From contig CAWZYM010000409.1 in the NCBI GenBank assembly GCA_963966185.1, forward strand, positions 517,501-581,500: a DNA stretch of 64,000 nucleotides. The letters are read 5' to 3'. This DNA comes from Rhabditoides inermis (lineage: Eukaryota; Nematoda; Chromadorea; Rhabditida; Rhabditidae). Position 1 is the first letter of the stretch. The number at the start of each line of letters is the position of its first letter. The notes beneath the pieces are model-generated. The model did not search any database, was not told where the DNA came from, and saw only the letters and a list, made by a program, of their open reading frames with translations. Positions 46,948 through 62,830 of this stretch are shown here, one piece after another. Position numbers and translations under genes: made by a program.

Positions 46948-48758
46948 TCGCCCTGGCAGGGCTATATAAAATTTGCTATGGTGCTTGTTTGTTTGTCGGT
47001 CACAACATGTAGCTCAGTGACTATTACACCTACACAGCTCATACTCTAAACTTAACACTCTTATGTTGACCGCATGCAATCGTTTCATTTTCACACACAC
47101 ACCTCTACTTACCGTATGACTTTACTAACAACTTGACATAGCCTGAAAAAACTATTTATCCAAATGCTCAGTCCACGTTTCTATATGAAGTTCCGAAACT
47201 CCAAACTTAGACTTAGCACAATATAGTGACTAGGCACAAGTCACTAGGACTCATTCCGATAACTCCTTATATGGGTTTATATAGAATTTGCAAAATTTCA
47301 GAAGAACATAACTCAATACTGAAGAAACTTTTCACACTCAAACTACAAACTTAAGATCAACTAATCACTCTTAACAGACACACATTAGCATAGGTTCCTA
47401 TCTGATTTCCTTAAAGGGGTTCACTAACAACTCGGTTCGCTTCTATGTAAACCTACCTTCAAACTTCATATTTTTTCATGAAACTTGCACAGTAACATGA
47501 AACACGCGTTTTATTTACAGTTTTACAGTTTCATTTCAAAAAACCAGTTCAAAAAAGTTTTACAGCAATTTTCATTTTCTGACAGGATCAATCACGTAAG
47601 ATGCAAAACGCAAAAACCTTGAATATCTTTGTTTGTTTTGAAGACTAAATATTCAAACTTCAGCTGATGATAGAAAACACTTGGCCGTTCACACCATTTC
47701 AATTTCAAATGAAATACTCATTCCGTTTTCAAAATATGAATATTCAAATTTTCGTGGGAATTTTAGATTTTTGATCATAACTTCTTTCGTTTTCAATATT
47801 AATTTTTTAAATTTTTATGGTAAATCACTCTCTATGACACAATCAACAAAAACACGTGAGCTCAACTCTATTCCTGAAAATAAAAATCATTTTTCATGAT
47901 TCACTAGATCAACTACAATCCCTTACTATCTAAGAGTTGAGACCTGGATTTGGCACAGTAATTCATAACTCAAAAACTAATATTTACTGACAAAGATTCA
48001 GATTTTTCGCTTCACTGTGGAAGGATTTCACTTTTTCAAAAAACCTTGATTTTCAACAAAATGTGGCTCATTTTTGCAGTTGAGCATATTGACCGCTGAC
48101 AGGATCAATCAGGCAAGATGCAAAACGTAAAATACAGTAGATCCAAGTTTCAACTTCTTAGAAAAACTATTTTTAATTCTCTCATTCCTTTCACCAATGA
48201 CACCTTAGGTCCTGAGTACCTGCCAGGTACCGTCTCACCTGTCGCCTCTCATCTGTCACCTGAGATAAATTAGCATAAACTTAAAATTTCACTTTACGAC
48301 CCTGTAACTTTCGTCTAGATGAGAGTTGACACCTGGATTTTCCTATTTAATTATCACTACCGTAATACCTTTATTCATAAATTATTTCAGATCTGTAATT
48401 AATGTTTGAATTTTAATAAATTTTTCAATTTCCGCCTTTTTAATACTCAGAAATGTTATAAAATTTATAACTTTGTTATTTTTTGAAGTAGAAGGTTCAT
48501 ACTTGGTACAGGTAACAAGTTAATAATTACATTTTTTTAAGGTAAACAACTTAGGTAAACAAGTAAACAAAAAAGTAAACAACTCCGAATCTCCTGATTT
48601 TGATAACTAATCGATACTAAACCTTAAGGAGAGTTAAGGTATAGTGTTTACAAGTCATGTAAACAAGTAAACAACTATAAAACTTGAGATTTCGATCTTT
48701 GATGTGTACTTGAGCCATAGTAGAGTTCAGATTTGAAGTGTTGATGATTTGACGCGGA
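46948..48758 (+). repeat. Family B body 12 (copy of body 5)
   Basis: Offset 12,955 from body 5. The left edge coincides with the end of hairpin cluster 11, whose sequence differs from cluster 4, so the duplication starts at the hairpin. Confidence 0.92.
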
Positions 48759-48825
48759 GAGGCGAGCGCGCCGAAGGCGCGCGAGCCTCGAAGCGCAGTG
48801 CGGCGGCGAAGCCGCCGCCACTAGC
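48759..48825. other. Hairpin cluster 12 (truncated)
   Basis: Hairpins 1 and 2 are complete, then the sequence breaks after CCACTAGC at the base of hairpin 3 and joins the middle of a body (ACCAATCCCTTGCACCAATG). Hairpin 3, mini-hairpin and box are missing. Confidence 0.93.
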
Positions 48826-49416
48826 ACCAATCCCTTGCACCAATGACACCTTAGGGTCTGAGTACCTGCCAGGTACCATCTCACCTGTCGCCTCTCACAT
48901 GTCACCTGAGATAAATTAGCATAAACTTCAAATTTCACTTTACGACCCTGTAACTTTTGTCTAGATGAGAGTTGACACCTGGATTTTTCTATTTATTTGT
49001 CACTACCGTATTCCCTTATTCATGAATTATTTCAGATTTTTTATTTATGTTTCAATTTTATTTAATTTTCCAATATTCGTATTTTTTTAAATAGTGAAAA
49101 ATGTTCTAAAATTAATATCGCGGTTGTTTTTCAAGATAAAAGGTCCATAACTGGTACAAGTAACAAATAAATAATTACAATATTTAGGTAAACAATTTTG
49201 GCAAACTAGTAAACAAAGTTGTAAACAACTCTAAAACTATAGAGTTTGATATCTAAAGTGTACTAGACTTGATGGAGAGTTCATATCAGATGTTTACAAG
49301 TCAGGTAAACAAGTAAACAAAAACGCAAACAACTCCGAAACTTGAGATTTCGATGTCTAACGTGTACTAAAGCCATAGCAGAATTCAGATTTGACATTTT
49401 GATGATTTAACGCGAA
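48826..49416 (+). repeat. Family B body 13 (5'-truncated)
   Basis: Contains only the 3' part of a full body, starting at CACCAATGACACCTTAGG and ending in GTAAACA repeats like body 7. Confidence 0.9.
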
Positions 49417-49522
49417 GAGGCGAGCGCGCCGAAGGCGCGCGAGCCTCGGAGCGCAGTGCGGCGGCGAAGCCGCCGCCACTAGCGGGCCGGAGGCGAGCGA
49501 AGCGAGCCTCCGGCCCGCTAGT
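49417..49522. other. Hairpin cluster 13
   Basis: 106-nt cluster as the type member. Box at 49537-49555, followed by a second degenerate box GACATATAAATTTGCTTAGG at about 49,569. Confidence 0.95.
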
Positions 49523-51469
49523 CGCCCTGGCAGGGCTATATAAAATTTGCTATGGTCGCCTGGGTTGGACATATAAATTTGCTTAGGTCAGTGTTTGTCC
49601 GGACGCATAACACTTTACTCTTTAGGTCCTGGGCGTTCATCTCTTAGGCATAGACTAGCCCAGGCCCGAGAATGGTCACCGCTTGTTCTCACCTCATTTG
49701 CATACTCCAAATAAGGTCACATTCATTTCTCCGTTCCTAATATAGCTACAATCTTTGCAATTGATACAAGTACAAAGTGCTTCTGTACAAACTGTTTGGT
49801 ATACAACTTATTTGATTAAACCTCATTTGCATATTCCAAATAAGGGCATGTTTATAGTTTATATCTCAGCTCCTATTATAGCTACAATCTTGATAGTTGG
49901 TACGAGTACAAAGTACTTGAGTATAAACTGTTTCGTATATAACTTATTTAATTAAACCTCATTTGCATGTCCCAAATAAGGTCATGTTTATATCTCAGTT
50001 CCTATTATAGCGCCAATCTCGATACTTGGTACAGGTAACAAGTAAACAAGTCTAAAACATTAGGTAAACAAGTCAAGTAAACAAGTAAACAAATAAGTAA
50101 ACAACTTAAATATTCATTTAAAAGGTATCTATAGTGTACTAGACCAAGTACTGAGTTCATATTTGTTGTTTACAAGTGACGTAAACAAGTAAACAATTAT
50201 GTAAACAACTCTGAAATGAATTTCATAAGTCTTTAACATGCATTTCACATAACTCTTTACTCTTTGAGTCCTGAGAGTTCATCTCTTAGGGGTAGACTAG
50301 CATAGGCCCCCAGTCGGTCACCGATTTTTCTCAACTCATTTGCATACATGCAAATTAGGTTTGCAAATTACCCTCTCGGCGAATGGTCTGTAACTTTCGT
50401 CTCAGTGAGAGTTAACACCTGCATTTTGTCATTTAATTATCACTACCGTAATACCTTCGTTCATGAATTAACTCAGATTTTTAACTAATTTTTGAAATTT
50501 AATCAATTTCCAAAATTTCACATTTCAAATACTCAGAAACATTTACAAATTCATAACTCGCTCGTTTTTCTAGGTAGAAGGTTCATTCTTTGTACAGGTA
50601 ACAGGTAAATAAGTGACCTTTTTTTAGATAAATTTAAATTCTAAATAACCTTATTTGAATATCCCAAATAAGGTCATGTTCATATCTCGGCTTCTGTTAT
50701 AGCTACAATCTTGATACTTGATGAAAGTACGAGGTACTCGAGTACAAACTGTTTCGTATATAACTTATTTAATTAAACCTCATTTGCATGTCCCAAATAA
50801 GGTCATGTTTATATCTCAGTTCCTATTATAGCTACAATCTTGATACTTGGTGTAAGTACAAAGTACTCGAGTACAATCTGTTTCGTATATAACTTATTTA
50901 ATTAAACCTCATTTGCATGTCCCAAATAAGGTCATGTTTATATCTCAGTTCCTATTATAGCGCCAATCTCGATACTTGGTATTTGTACAAAGTATTTGAG
51001 TACAAACTGTTTGGTATAAAACTTATTTAATTAAACCTCATTTGCATATCCCAATTAAGGTCCTGTTTATATCTCAGCTCCTATTATAGCTACAGTATTG
51101 AAGGTTGGAATAAGTACAAAGTACTTGAGAACAAACTGTTTGGTATACAACTTATCTAATTATACCTCATTTGCATATTCTAAATAAGGTCATGTTTATA
51201 GCTCAGCTCATTTTATAGCTACAATCTTGATACTTGGAATAAGTACAAAATACTTGGGTACAAACTGTTTCGTATTCAAATTATTTAATTAAACTCAATT
51301 GAATATCCCAAATAAGGTCTTGTTCATATCTCAGCTCCTGTTATAACTACATTCTTGGTACTTGATATAAGTACAACGTACTGGAGTACAAAATGTTTCG
51401 TATATATCTAATTAGACCTCATTTGAATATCCCTAATAAGGTCATGTTCATATCTCAGCTCCTATTATC
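49523..51469 (+). repeat. 129-bp octamer array and flanks
   Basis: After the double box, units containing CCTCATTTGCATNTCCCAAATAAGGTCATG, TATCTCAGCTCCTATTATAGC and ATACTTGGTACAAGTAC alternate with a GTAAACA cluster (50,040-50,230). ATTTGCAT occurs at 49695, 49825, 49961, 50782, 50911, 51040 and 51169; the last four are exactly 129 bp apart. At 50338-50355 two octamers face each other (ATTTGCAT-AC-ATGCAAAT). The last units decay to ATTTGAAT. No gene is seen. Confidence 0.88.
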
Positions 51470-55345
<3,876 letters not shown>

Positions 55346-55868
55346 TAGTATTATACCTCTTTTGCATATTCAAATTTGGTCATATCTCAGCTCCTATTAC
55401 AGCTACGACTTTGATACTTCGTATAGGTACGAAGTGCTGGAATACTTATTGTTTAGTATACAATTCATCTAATTATACATCATTTGCATATTCCAAATAA
55501 GGTCATGTGCATAGCTCAGCTCCTATTGTAGATACAAACTCGATACTCGGTACAGGTAACAAGTAAACAACTACAAAATGTTTGGTAAACAAGTCGAGTA
55601 AACAATTAAGTAAACAACTCCAAATTTCATTCTTAAGGTATCTAATGTCTACTAAGCCGAGTAGTGAGTCCATATTTGTTGTTTGAAATAAACAAGTAAA
55701 CAAGTTTGTAAACAATATATGCACCTGAATTGACTGACTGTTTTGTCTACGCTTGTTTGAGATAATATTGTAGCCGTTTTAATAGATGAATTATGGCAAA
55801 GAGTTTTTGTAAAGAAATTGGCCTCAGTCTATAATCTATACTCATATGTTTGACTTGTTCTGAAGCTC
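55346..55868 (+). repeat. Resumed octamer array and GTAAACA segment
   Basis: Two more octamer-array units (TTTTGCAT at 55,360; ATTTGCAT at 55482-55489), then the GGTACAGGTAACAAGTAAAC cluster to about 55,710. About 150 bp of unique AT-rich DNA (TTGACTGACTGTTTTGTCTA ...) follows, with nothing recognisable. Confidence 0.82.
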
Positions 55869-55890
55869 ACTAGCGGCCGCAGGCCGCTTC
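55869..55890. other. Hairpin cluster 14 (remnant)
   Basis: Only ACTAGCGGCCGCAGGCCGC followed by TTCGCC remains of hairpin 3; the apical GAGGC-GCGAAGC-GCCTC part is gone. The variant box TTAAAATTTCCTATGG follows (55905-55920). Confidence 0.85.
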
Positions 55891-56717
55891 GCCTCTCTCC
55901 CCCCTTAAAATTTCCTATGGTGTCCGTCTGATGTCCAGACTCATAACTCATTACTCTTTTCACGAATCAGGATACAACTTCGGAGTTAAGGTTCAGTACT
56001 ACATGAGACGCGATGGCTACTCTGACATCTCATTTGCATAACTCCTTATATGGGTTCACTAACAACTCTGGACTTAGAATCTGGAATTTGTGATACTTCT
56101 ATATAAACTCTGTCAGTTTTCGACCTAAAGACTTGATACTTGGTACAAGTAACAAGTAAACAAGTTACAAAAATTTGGTAAACAACAACAGTAAACAAGT
56201 AAACAAATAAGTAAACAACTCCAAATCTCATTTAAAAGGTATCTAACGTGTACTAGACCAAGTACTGAAATCATATTTGTTTTTTACAAGTGAAGTAAAC
56301 AAGTAAACAAGTTTGTAAACAACTCAGAAATGTGTTTGAAAGGTCTCTAACATGTAGTACACAAAACACTAAGTTCGATTTTGTTGTTGATTTGAGATGT
56401 AAACAAGTAAACAAATAAGTAAACAACTCCAAATCTCATTTTAAAGGTGTTTAGAGTGTACTAGACCAAGTACTGAGTTTATACTTGTTGTTTACAAGTG
56501 AAGTAAACAAGTAAACAAGTTTGTAAACAACTCAGAAATGTGTTTGAAAGGTCTCTAACATATAGTACACAAAGTACTCAGTTCGATTGTATTGTTTATA
56601 TGACATGTAAACAAGTAAACAAAAAGTAAACAAGTACAAAAACTAGACCAAGTACTGAGTTCAGAGTTGTTGTTTGAAGTTATGTTAGGAGTACATATTT
56701 AGAGGTTATACAGCGGA
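55891..56717 (+). repeat. Family B body 15 (copy of body 11 type)
   Basis: Closely related to 45,790-46,849 (offset about 10,103) with one fewer dimeric GTAAACA unit, so it differs by unequal exchange. Confidence 0.9.
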
Positions 56718-56818
56718 AAGGCGAGCGCGCCGAAGGCGCGCGAGCCTTGGAGCAAACGCGGCGCGAAGCGCCGCCACTAGCGGCCGGAGGCGAGCGAAGC
56801 GAGCCTCCGGCCGCTAGT
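56718..56818. other. Hairpin cluster 15
   Basis: Cluster 11 type: AAGGC/GCCTT, GCGGCGC-GAA-GCGCCGC, and hairpin 3 with arms ACTAGCGGCCGGAGGC/GCCTCCGGCCGCTAGT. The mini-hairpin has GCCCTGGCAAGGC (one mismatch) and the box GTATAAAATTTGCTATGA. Confidence 0.94.
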
Positions 56819-58738
56819 CGCCCTGGCAAGGCTGTATAAAATTTGCTATGACGGGTGTGGCTACCTTTTTCACAGCATCTAGCTCAGTGACTATTACACC
56901 TACACAGCTCATACTCCAAACTTAACACTCTTATGGTGACCGCATGCAATCGTTTCATTTTCACGCTCACAGCTCTACTTACCGTATGACTTTACTAAGA
57001 ACTTGACATAGCCTGAAATACTTTCCACCCATATGCTCAGTCCATGTTTCAAGATGTGAATCTCATACTGTAAACTTAGACTTAGCACACTATATTGACT
57101 TGACACACGTCACTGGGACTCATTCCGATAACTCCTTATATGGGTTTATATAGAATTACCAAAACTTCAGAAGGACATAACTCAAGACTGAAGGAACATT
57201 TCACACTCAAACTACAAACTTAAGATCAACTAATCACTCTTAACAGACACACAATCGCATAGGTTCCTATCTCATTTCTTTAAATGGGTTCACTAACAAC
57301 TCGGTACACTTCTATGTAAACCTACCTTCAAACTTCATATTTTGTCATGAAAATCGCACAGTAACAAGAAACATGCGTGTTATTTACAGTTTTACAGTTT
57401 CATTACGAAAAACCATTTCAAAAAAGTTTTACAGCATTTTTCATTTTCTGACAGGATCAATCACGTAAGATGCAAAACGCAAAAACCTTGAATATCTTTG
57501 TCAGTTTTGAAGACTAAAATTTCAAACTTCAGCTGATAATAGAAGACACTTGGCCGTTCACACCATTTCAATTTCAAATGAAATACTCATTCCGTTTTCA
57601 AAATATGAATATTCAAATTTTCGTAGAAATTTTACATTTTTGATCATAACTTCTTTCGTTTTCAATATTAATTTTTCAAATTTTTATGGTAAATTACTCT
57701 CTATGACACAATCAACACAAACACGTATGCTCAGCTCTATTACTGAAAATAAAAATCATATTTCATGATTCACTAGATCAACTACAATCCCTTACTATCT
57801 AAGAGTTGAGACCTGGATTTTGCACAGTAATTCATAACTCAAAAACTAATATTTACTGACAAAGATTCAGATTTTTCGCTTCACTGTAGAAGGATTTCAT
57901 TTTTTCAAAAAACCTCGATTTTCAACTAAATGTGGCTCATTTTTGCAGTTGAGCATATGGACCGCTGACAGGATCAATCAGGCAAGATGCAAAACATGAA
58001 ATACAGTACATCTGAGTTTCAACTTCTTAGAAAAATGAATAATTCTCTCATCCCTTTCACCAATGACACCTTAGGTCCTGAGTACCTGCCAGGTACCATC
58101 TCACCTGTGGCCTCTCACCTGTCACCTGAGATAAATCAGCATAAACGTCAAATTTCACTTTACGACCCTGTAACTTTTGTCTAAATGAGAGTTGACACCT
58201 GGATTTTTCTATTTACTTATCACTACCGTAAAACCTTTATTCATGAAATATTTCAGATTTGTATTTATTGTTTGAATTTTAATTAATTTTTCAATTTCCG
58301 TTTTTTTAATACTCAGAAATGTTATAAAATTTATAACTTTGTTATTTTTTGAGGTAGAAGGTTCATACTTGGTACAGGTAACAAGTAAATAATTACAATT
58401 TTTTAGGTAAACAACTTAAGTAAACAAGTAAACAAAAAAGTAAACAACTCCAAATCTCCTGATTTTGATATCTAATCGATACTAAACCTTCAGGAGATTT
58501 GAGGTATAGTGTTTACAAGTTATGTAAACAAGTAAACAAAGTTGTAAACAATTCCAAAACTAGAGATTTTGATGTCTGATGTGTACTAGAGCCATAGAAG
58601 AGTTCAAAGTTAGTGTTAAAAGTCAGGTAAACAAGTAAACAAACATGTAAACAACTATAAAATTTGAGATTTCGATCTCTGATGTGTACTGGAGCCATAG
58701 TAGAGTTTAGGTTTGAAGTGTTGATGATTTGACGCGGA
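56819..58738 (+). repeat. Family B body 16 (1.9 kb)
   Basis: Full-length type with GACGGGTGTGGCTACC head, the 72-codon frame at 57550-57768 shared by other bodies, and GTAAACA repeats near its end. Confidence 0.9.
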
Positions 58739-58844
58739 GAGGCGAGCGCGCCGAAGGCGCGCGAGCCTCGAAGCACAGTGCGGCGGCGAAGCCGCCGCCA
58801 CTAGCGGGCCGGAGGCGAGCGAAGCGAGCCTCCGGCCCGCTAGT
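58739..58844. other. Hairpin cluster 16
   Basis: 106-nt cluster, linker CCTCGAAGCACAGTG. Box at 58859-58877. Confidence 0.95.
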
Positions 58845-61800
58845 CGCCCTGGCAGGGCTATATAAAATTTGCTATGACGGGTGTGGCTACCTTTTTCACA
58901 GCATCTAGCTCAGTGACTATTACACCTACACAGCTCATACTCCAAACTTAACACTCTTATGGTGACCGCATGCAATCGTTTCATTTTCACGCTCACAGCT
59001 CTACTTACCGTATGACTTTACTAAGAACTTGACATAGCCTGAAAACTTTTCACCCATATGCTCAGTCCATGTTTCAAGATGTGAGTTTCATACTGTAAAC
59101 TTAGACTTAGCACACTATATTGACTTGACACACGTCACTAGGACTCATACCGATAACTCCTTATATGGGTTTATATAGAATTTACAAAATTTCAGAAGGA
59201 CATAACTCAAGACTGAAGACACATTTCACACTCAAACTACAAACTTAAGATCAACTAATCACTTTTAACAGACACACACTAGCATAGGTTCCTATATCAT
59301 TTCCTTAAATGGGTTCACTAGCAACTCGGTCCACTTCTATGTAAACCTACCTTCAAACTTCATATTTTGTCATGAAACTTGCACAGTAACAAGAAACATG
59401 CATGTTATGCACAGTTTTACAATTTCATTTCCAAAAACCAGTTCAAAAAAGTTTTACAGCATTTTTCATTTTCTGACAGGATCAATCACGTAAGATGCAA
59501 AACGCAAAAACCTTGAATATCTTCGTTAGTTTTAAAGACTAAAATTTCAAACTTTAGCTGATGATAGAAGACACTTGGCCGTTCACACCATTTCAATTTC
59601 AAATGAAATACTCATTCCGTTTTCAAAATATGAATATTCAAATTTTCGTAGAAATTTTACATTTTTGATCATAACTTCTTTCGTTTTCAATATTAATTTT
59701 TCAAATTGTTATGGTAAATCACTCTCTATGATACAATCAACACAAACACGTATGCTCAACTCTATTACTTAAAATAAAAATCATATTTCATGATTCACTA
59801 GATCAACTACAATCCCTTACTATCTAAGAGTTGAGACCTGGATTTTGCACAGTAATTCATAACTCAAAAACTAATATTTACTGACAAAGATTCAGATTTT
59901 TCGCTTCACTGTAGAACGATTTCACTTTTTCAAAAAACCTTGATTTTCAACTAAATGTGGCTCATTTTTGCAGTTGAGCATATTGACCGCTGACAGGATC
60001 AATCAGGCAAGATGCAAAACGTAAAATACAGTAGATCTAAGTTTCAACTTCTTAGAAAAACTATTTTTAATTCTCTCATCCCTTTCACCAATGACACCTT
60101 AGGTCCTGAGTATCTGCCAGGTACCGTCTCACCTGTGGCCTCACACCTGTCACCTGAGATAAATTAGCATAAACGTCAAATTTCACTTTACGACCCTGTA
60201 ACTTTTGTCTAGATGAGAGTTGACACCTGGATTTTTCTATTTAATTATCACTACCGTAAAACCTTTATTCATGAAATATTTCAGATTTGTATTTAATGTT
60301 TGAATTTTAATTAATTTTTCAATTTCCGCTTTTTTAATACTCAGAAATGTTATAAAATTTATAACTTTGTTATTTTTTGAGGTAGAAGGTTCATACTTGG
60401 TACAGGTAACAAGTAAATAATTACAATTTTTTAGGTAAACAACTCAGGTCAACAAGTAAACAAAAATGTAAACAACTCCAAATCTCCTGATTTTGATATC
60501 TAATCGATACTAAACCTTCAGGAGAGTTAAGGTATAGTGTTTACAAGTCATGTAAACAAGTAAACAAAACTGTAAACAAGTCCGAAACTGTAGATTTTGA
60601 TATCTAAAGTGTAAAGACTAAAATTTCAAACTTTAGCTGATGATAGAAGACACTTGGCCGTTCACACCATTTCAATTTCAAATGAAATACTCATTCCGTT
60701 TTCAAAATATAAATATTCAAATTTTAGTTGAAATTTTACATTTTTGATCATAACTTCTTTCGTTTTCAATATTATTTTTTCAAATTTTTATGGTAAATCA
60801 CTCTCTTTGACACAATCAACACAAACACTTATGCTCAACTCTATTACTGAAAATAAAAATCATATTACAAGATTCACTAGATCAATTACAATCCCTTACC
60901 ATCTAAGAGTTGAGACCTGGATTTTGCACAGTAATTCATAACTCAAAAACTAATATTTACTGACAAAGATTCAGATTTTTCGCTTCACTGTAGAACGATT
61001 TCACTTTTTCAAAAAACCTTGATTTTCAACTAAATGTGGCTCATTTTTGCAGTTGAGCATATTGACCGCTGACAGGATCAATCAGGCAAGATGCAAAACG
61101 TAAAATACAGTAGATCTAAGTTTCAACTTCTTAGAAAAACTATTTTTAATTCTCTCATCCCTTTCACCAATGACACCTTAGGTCCTGAGTATCTGCCAGG
61201 TACCGTCTCACCTGTGGCCTCTCACCTGTCACCTGAGATAAATTAGCATAAACGTCAAATTTCACTTTACGACCCTGTAACTTTTGTCTAGATGAGAGTT
61301 GACACCTGGATTTTTCTATTTAATTATCACTACCGTAAAACCTTTATTCATGAAATATTTCAGATTTGTATTTAATGTTTGAATTTTAATTAATTTTTCA
61401 ATTTCCGCTTTTTTAATACTCAGAAATGTTATAAAATTTATAACTTTGTTATTTTTTGAGGTAGAAGGTTCATACTTGGTACAGGTAACAAGTAAATAAT
61501 TACAATTTTTTAGGTAAACAACTCAGGTCAACAAGTAAACAAAAATGTAAACAACTCCAAATCTCCTGATTTTGATATCTAATCGATACTAAACCTTCAG
61601 GAGAGTTAAGGTATAGTGTTTACAAGTCATGTAAACAAGTAAACAAAACTGTAAACAAGTCCGAAACTGTAGATTTTGATATCTAAAGTGTACTAGACTC
61701 AATGAAGAGTTTGTATCTGATGTTTACATGACAAGTAAACGAGTAAACAAAGTTGAAAACAACTCCAAAACTAGAGATTTTGATGTCTCATGTGTACTAG

Positions 61801-61846
61801 ACCCATAGGAGAATTCAGATTTGAAGTTTTGATGAGTTAAAGCGGA
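58845..61846 (+). repeat. Family B body 17 (copy of body 8)
   Basis: 3.0-kb body with the internal ~1.08-kb duplication, offset 19,060 from body 8. Confidence 0.92.
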
Positions 61847-61952
61847 GAGGCGAGCGCGCCGAAGGCGCGCGAGCCTCGGAGCGCAGTGCGGCGGCGAAGC
61901 CGCCGCCACTAGCGGGCCGGAGGCGAGCGAAGCGAGCCTCCGGCCCGCTAGT
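61847..61952. other. Hairpin cluster 17
   Basis: Copy of clusters 1 and 8. Box at 61967-61985. Confidence 0.95.
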
Positions 61953-62738
61953 CGCCCTGGCAGGGCTATATAAAATTTGCTATGGTACGTGTCTGTCGTT
62001 CCGGGCACGTATCTCAAGTCCCAAAGTACCAATCCGACTCAACTCGAGACGTTTTCATCGGTCCCTCGACCGCACGCAATCGTTCTATTTTCGTTCACCT
62101 AGCCTGTCACCTGTCATCTCTCACCTGAGATAAATTAGCATAAACTAAAAATTTCACTTTACGACCCCGTAACTTTCGTCTAGGTGAGAGTTGACACCTG
62201 GATTTTCTTATTTAATTATCACTACCGTCTTACATTTATTCATGAATTATTTCAGATTTTTATTTAATGTTTGAATTTTATTTAATTTTTCAATTTTCGC
62301 CTTTTTCAATACTCAAAAATAATCTAAAATTAATAACTCGGTTAGTTTTCAAGGTAGAGGACTCAAACTTGGTACAGGTAACAAGTAAACAAATACAAAA
62401 TCATAGGTAAACAACTTAGGTAAACAAGTAAACAAAAAAGTAAACAACTCCAAATCTCATTTCAAAGGTATCTAACGTGTACTACACCAAGTACTGAGTT
62501 CATATTTGTTGTTTACAAGATAAGTAAACAAGTAAACAAATTTGTAAACAACTCAGAAATGTGTTTTAAGGTTCTCTAACATGTAGTACTCGAAATACTG
62601 AGTTCAAAAGTAAAGTTTACAAGTCAGATAAACACTTAAACGAAACAGAAAACAACTCAAAAACTTTAGATTTCGACGTCTGAGGTGTACTAGAGACATA
62701 AGCGAAATCAGATTAGATTTTTGATGAGTTGACGCGGA
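61953..62738 (+). repeat. Family B body 18 (786 bp)
   Basis: Copy of bodies 2 and 9. Confidence 0.9.
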
Positions 62739-62830
62739 GAGGCGAGCGCGCCGAAGGCGCGCGAGCCTCGGAGCGCAGTGCGGCGGCGAAGCCGCCGCCA
62801 CTAGCGGGCCGGAGGCGAGCGAAGCGAGCC
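62739..62830. other. Hairpin cluster 18 (3' arm deleted)
   Basis: Hairpins 1 and 2 are intact. Hairpin 3 stops after GCGAAGCGAGCC and continues ATATAAAATTTGCTATGG. Compared with cluster 9, 30 bp (43,771-43,800) are missing, comprising most of the right arm and the whole mini-hairpin. Confidence 0.94.
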
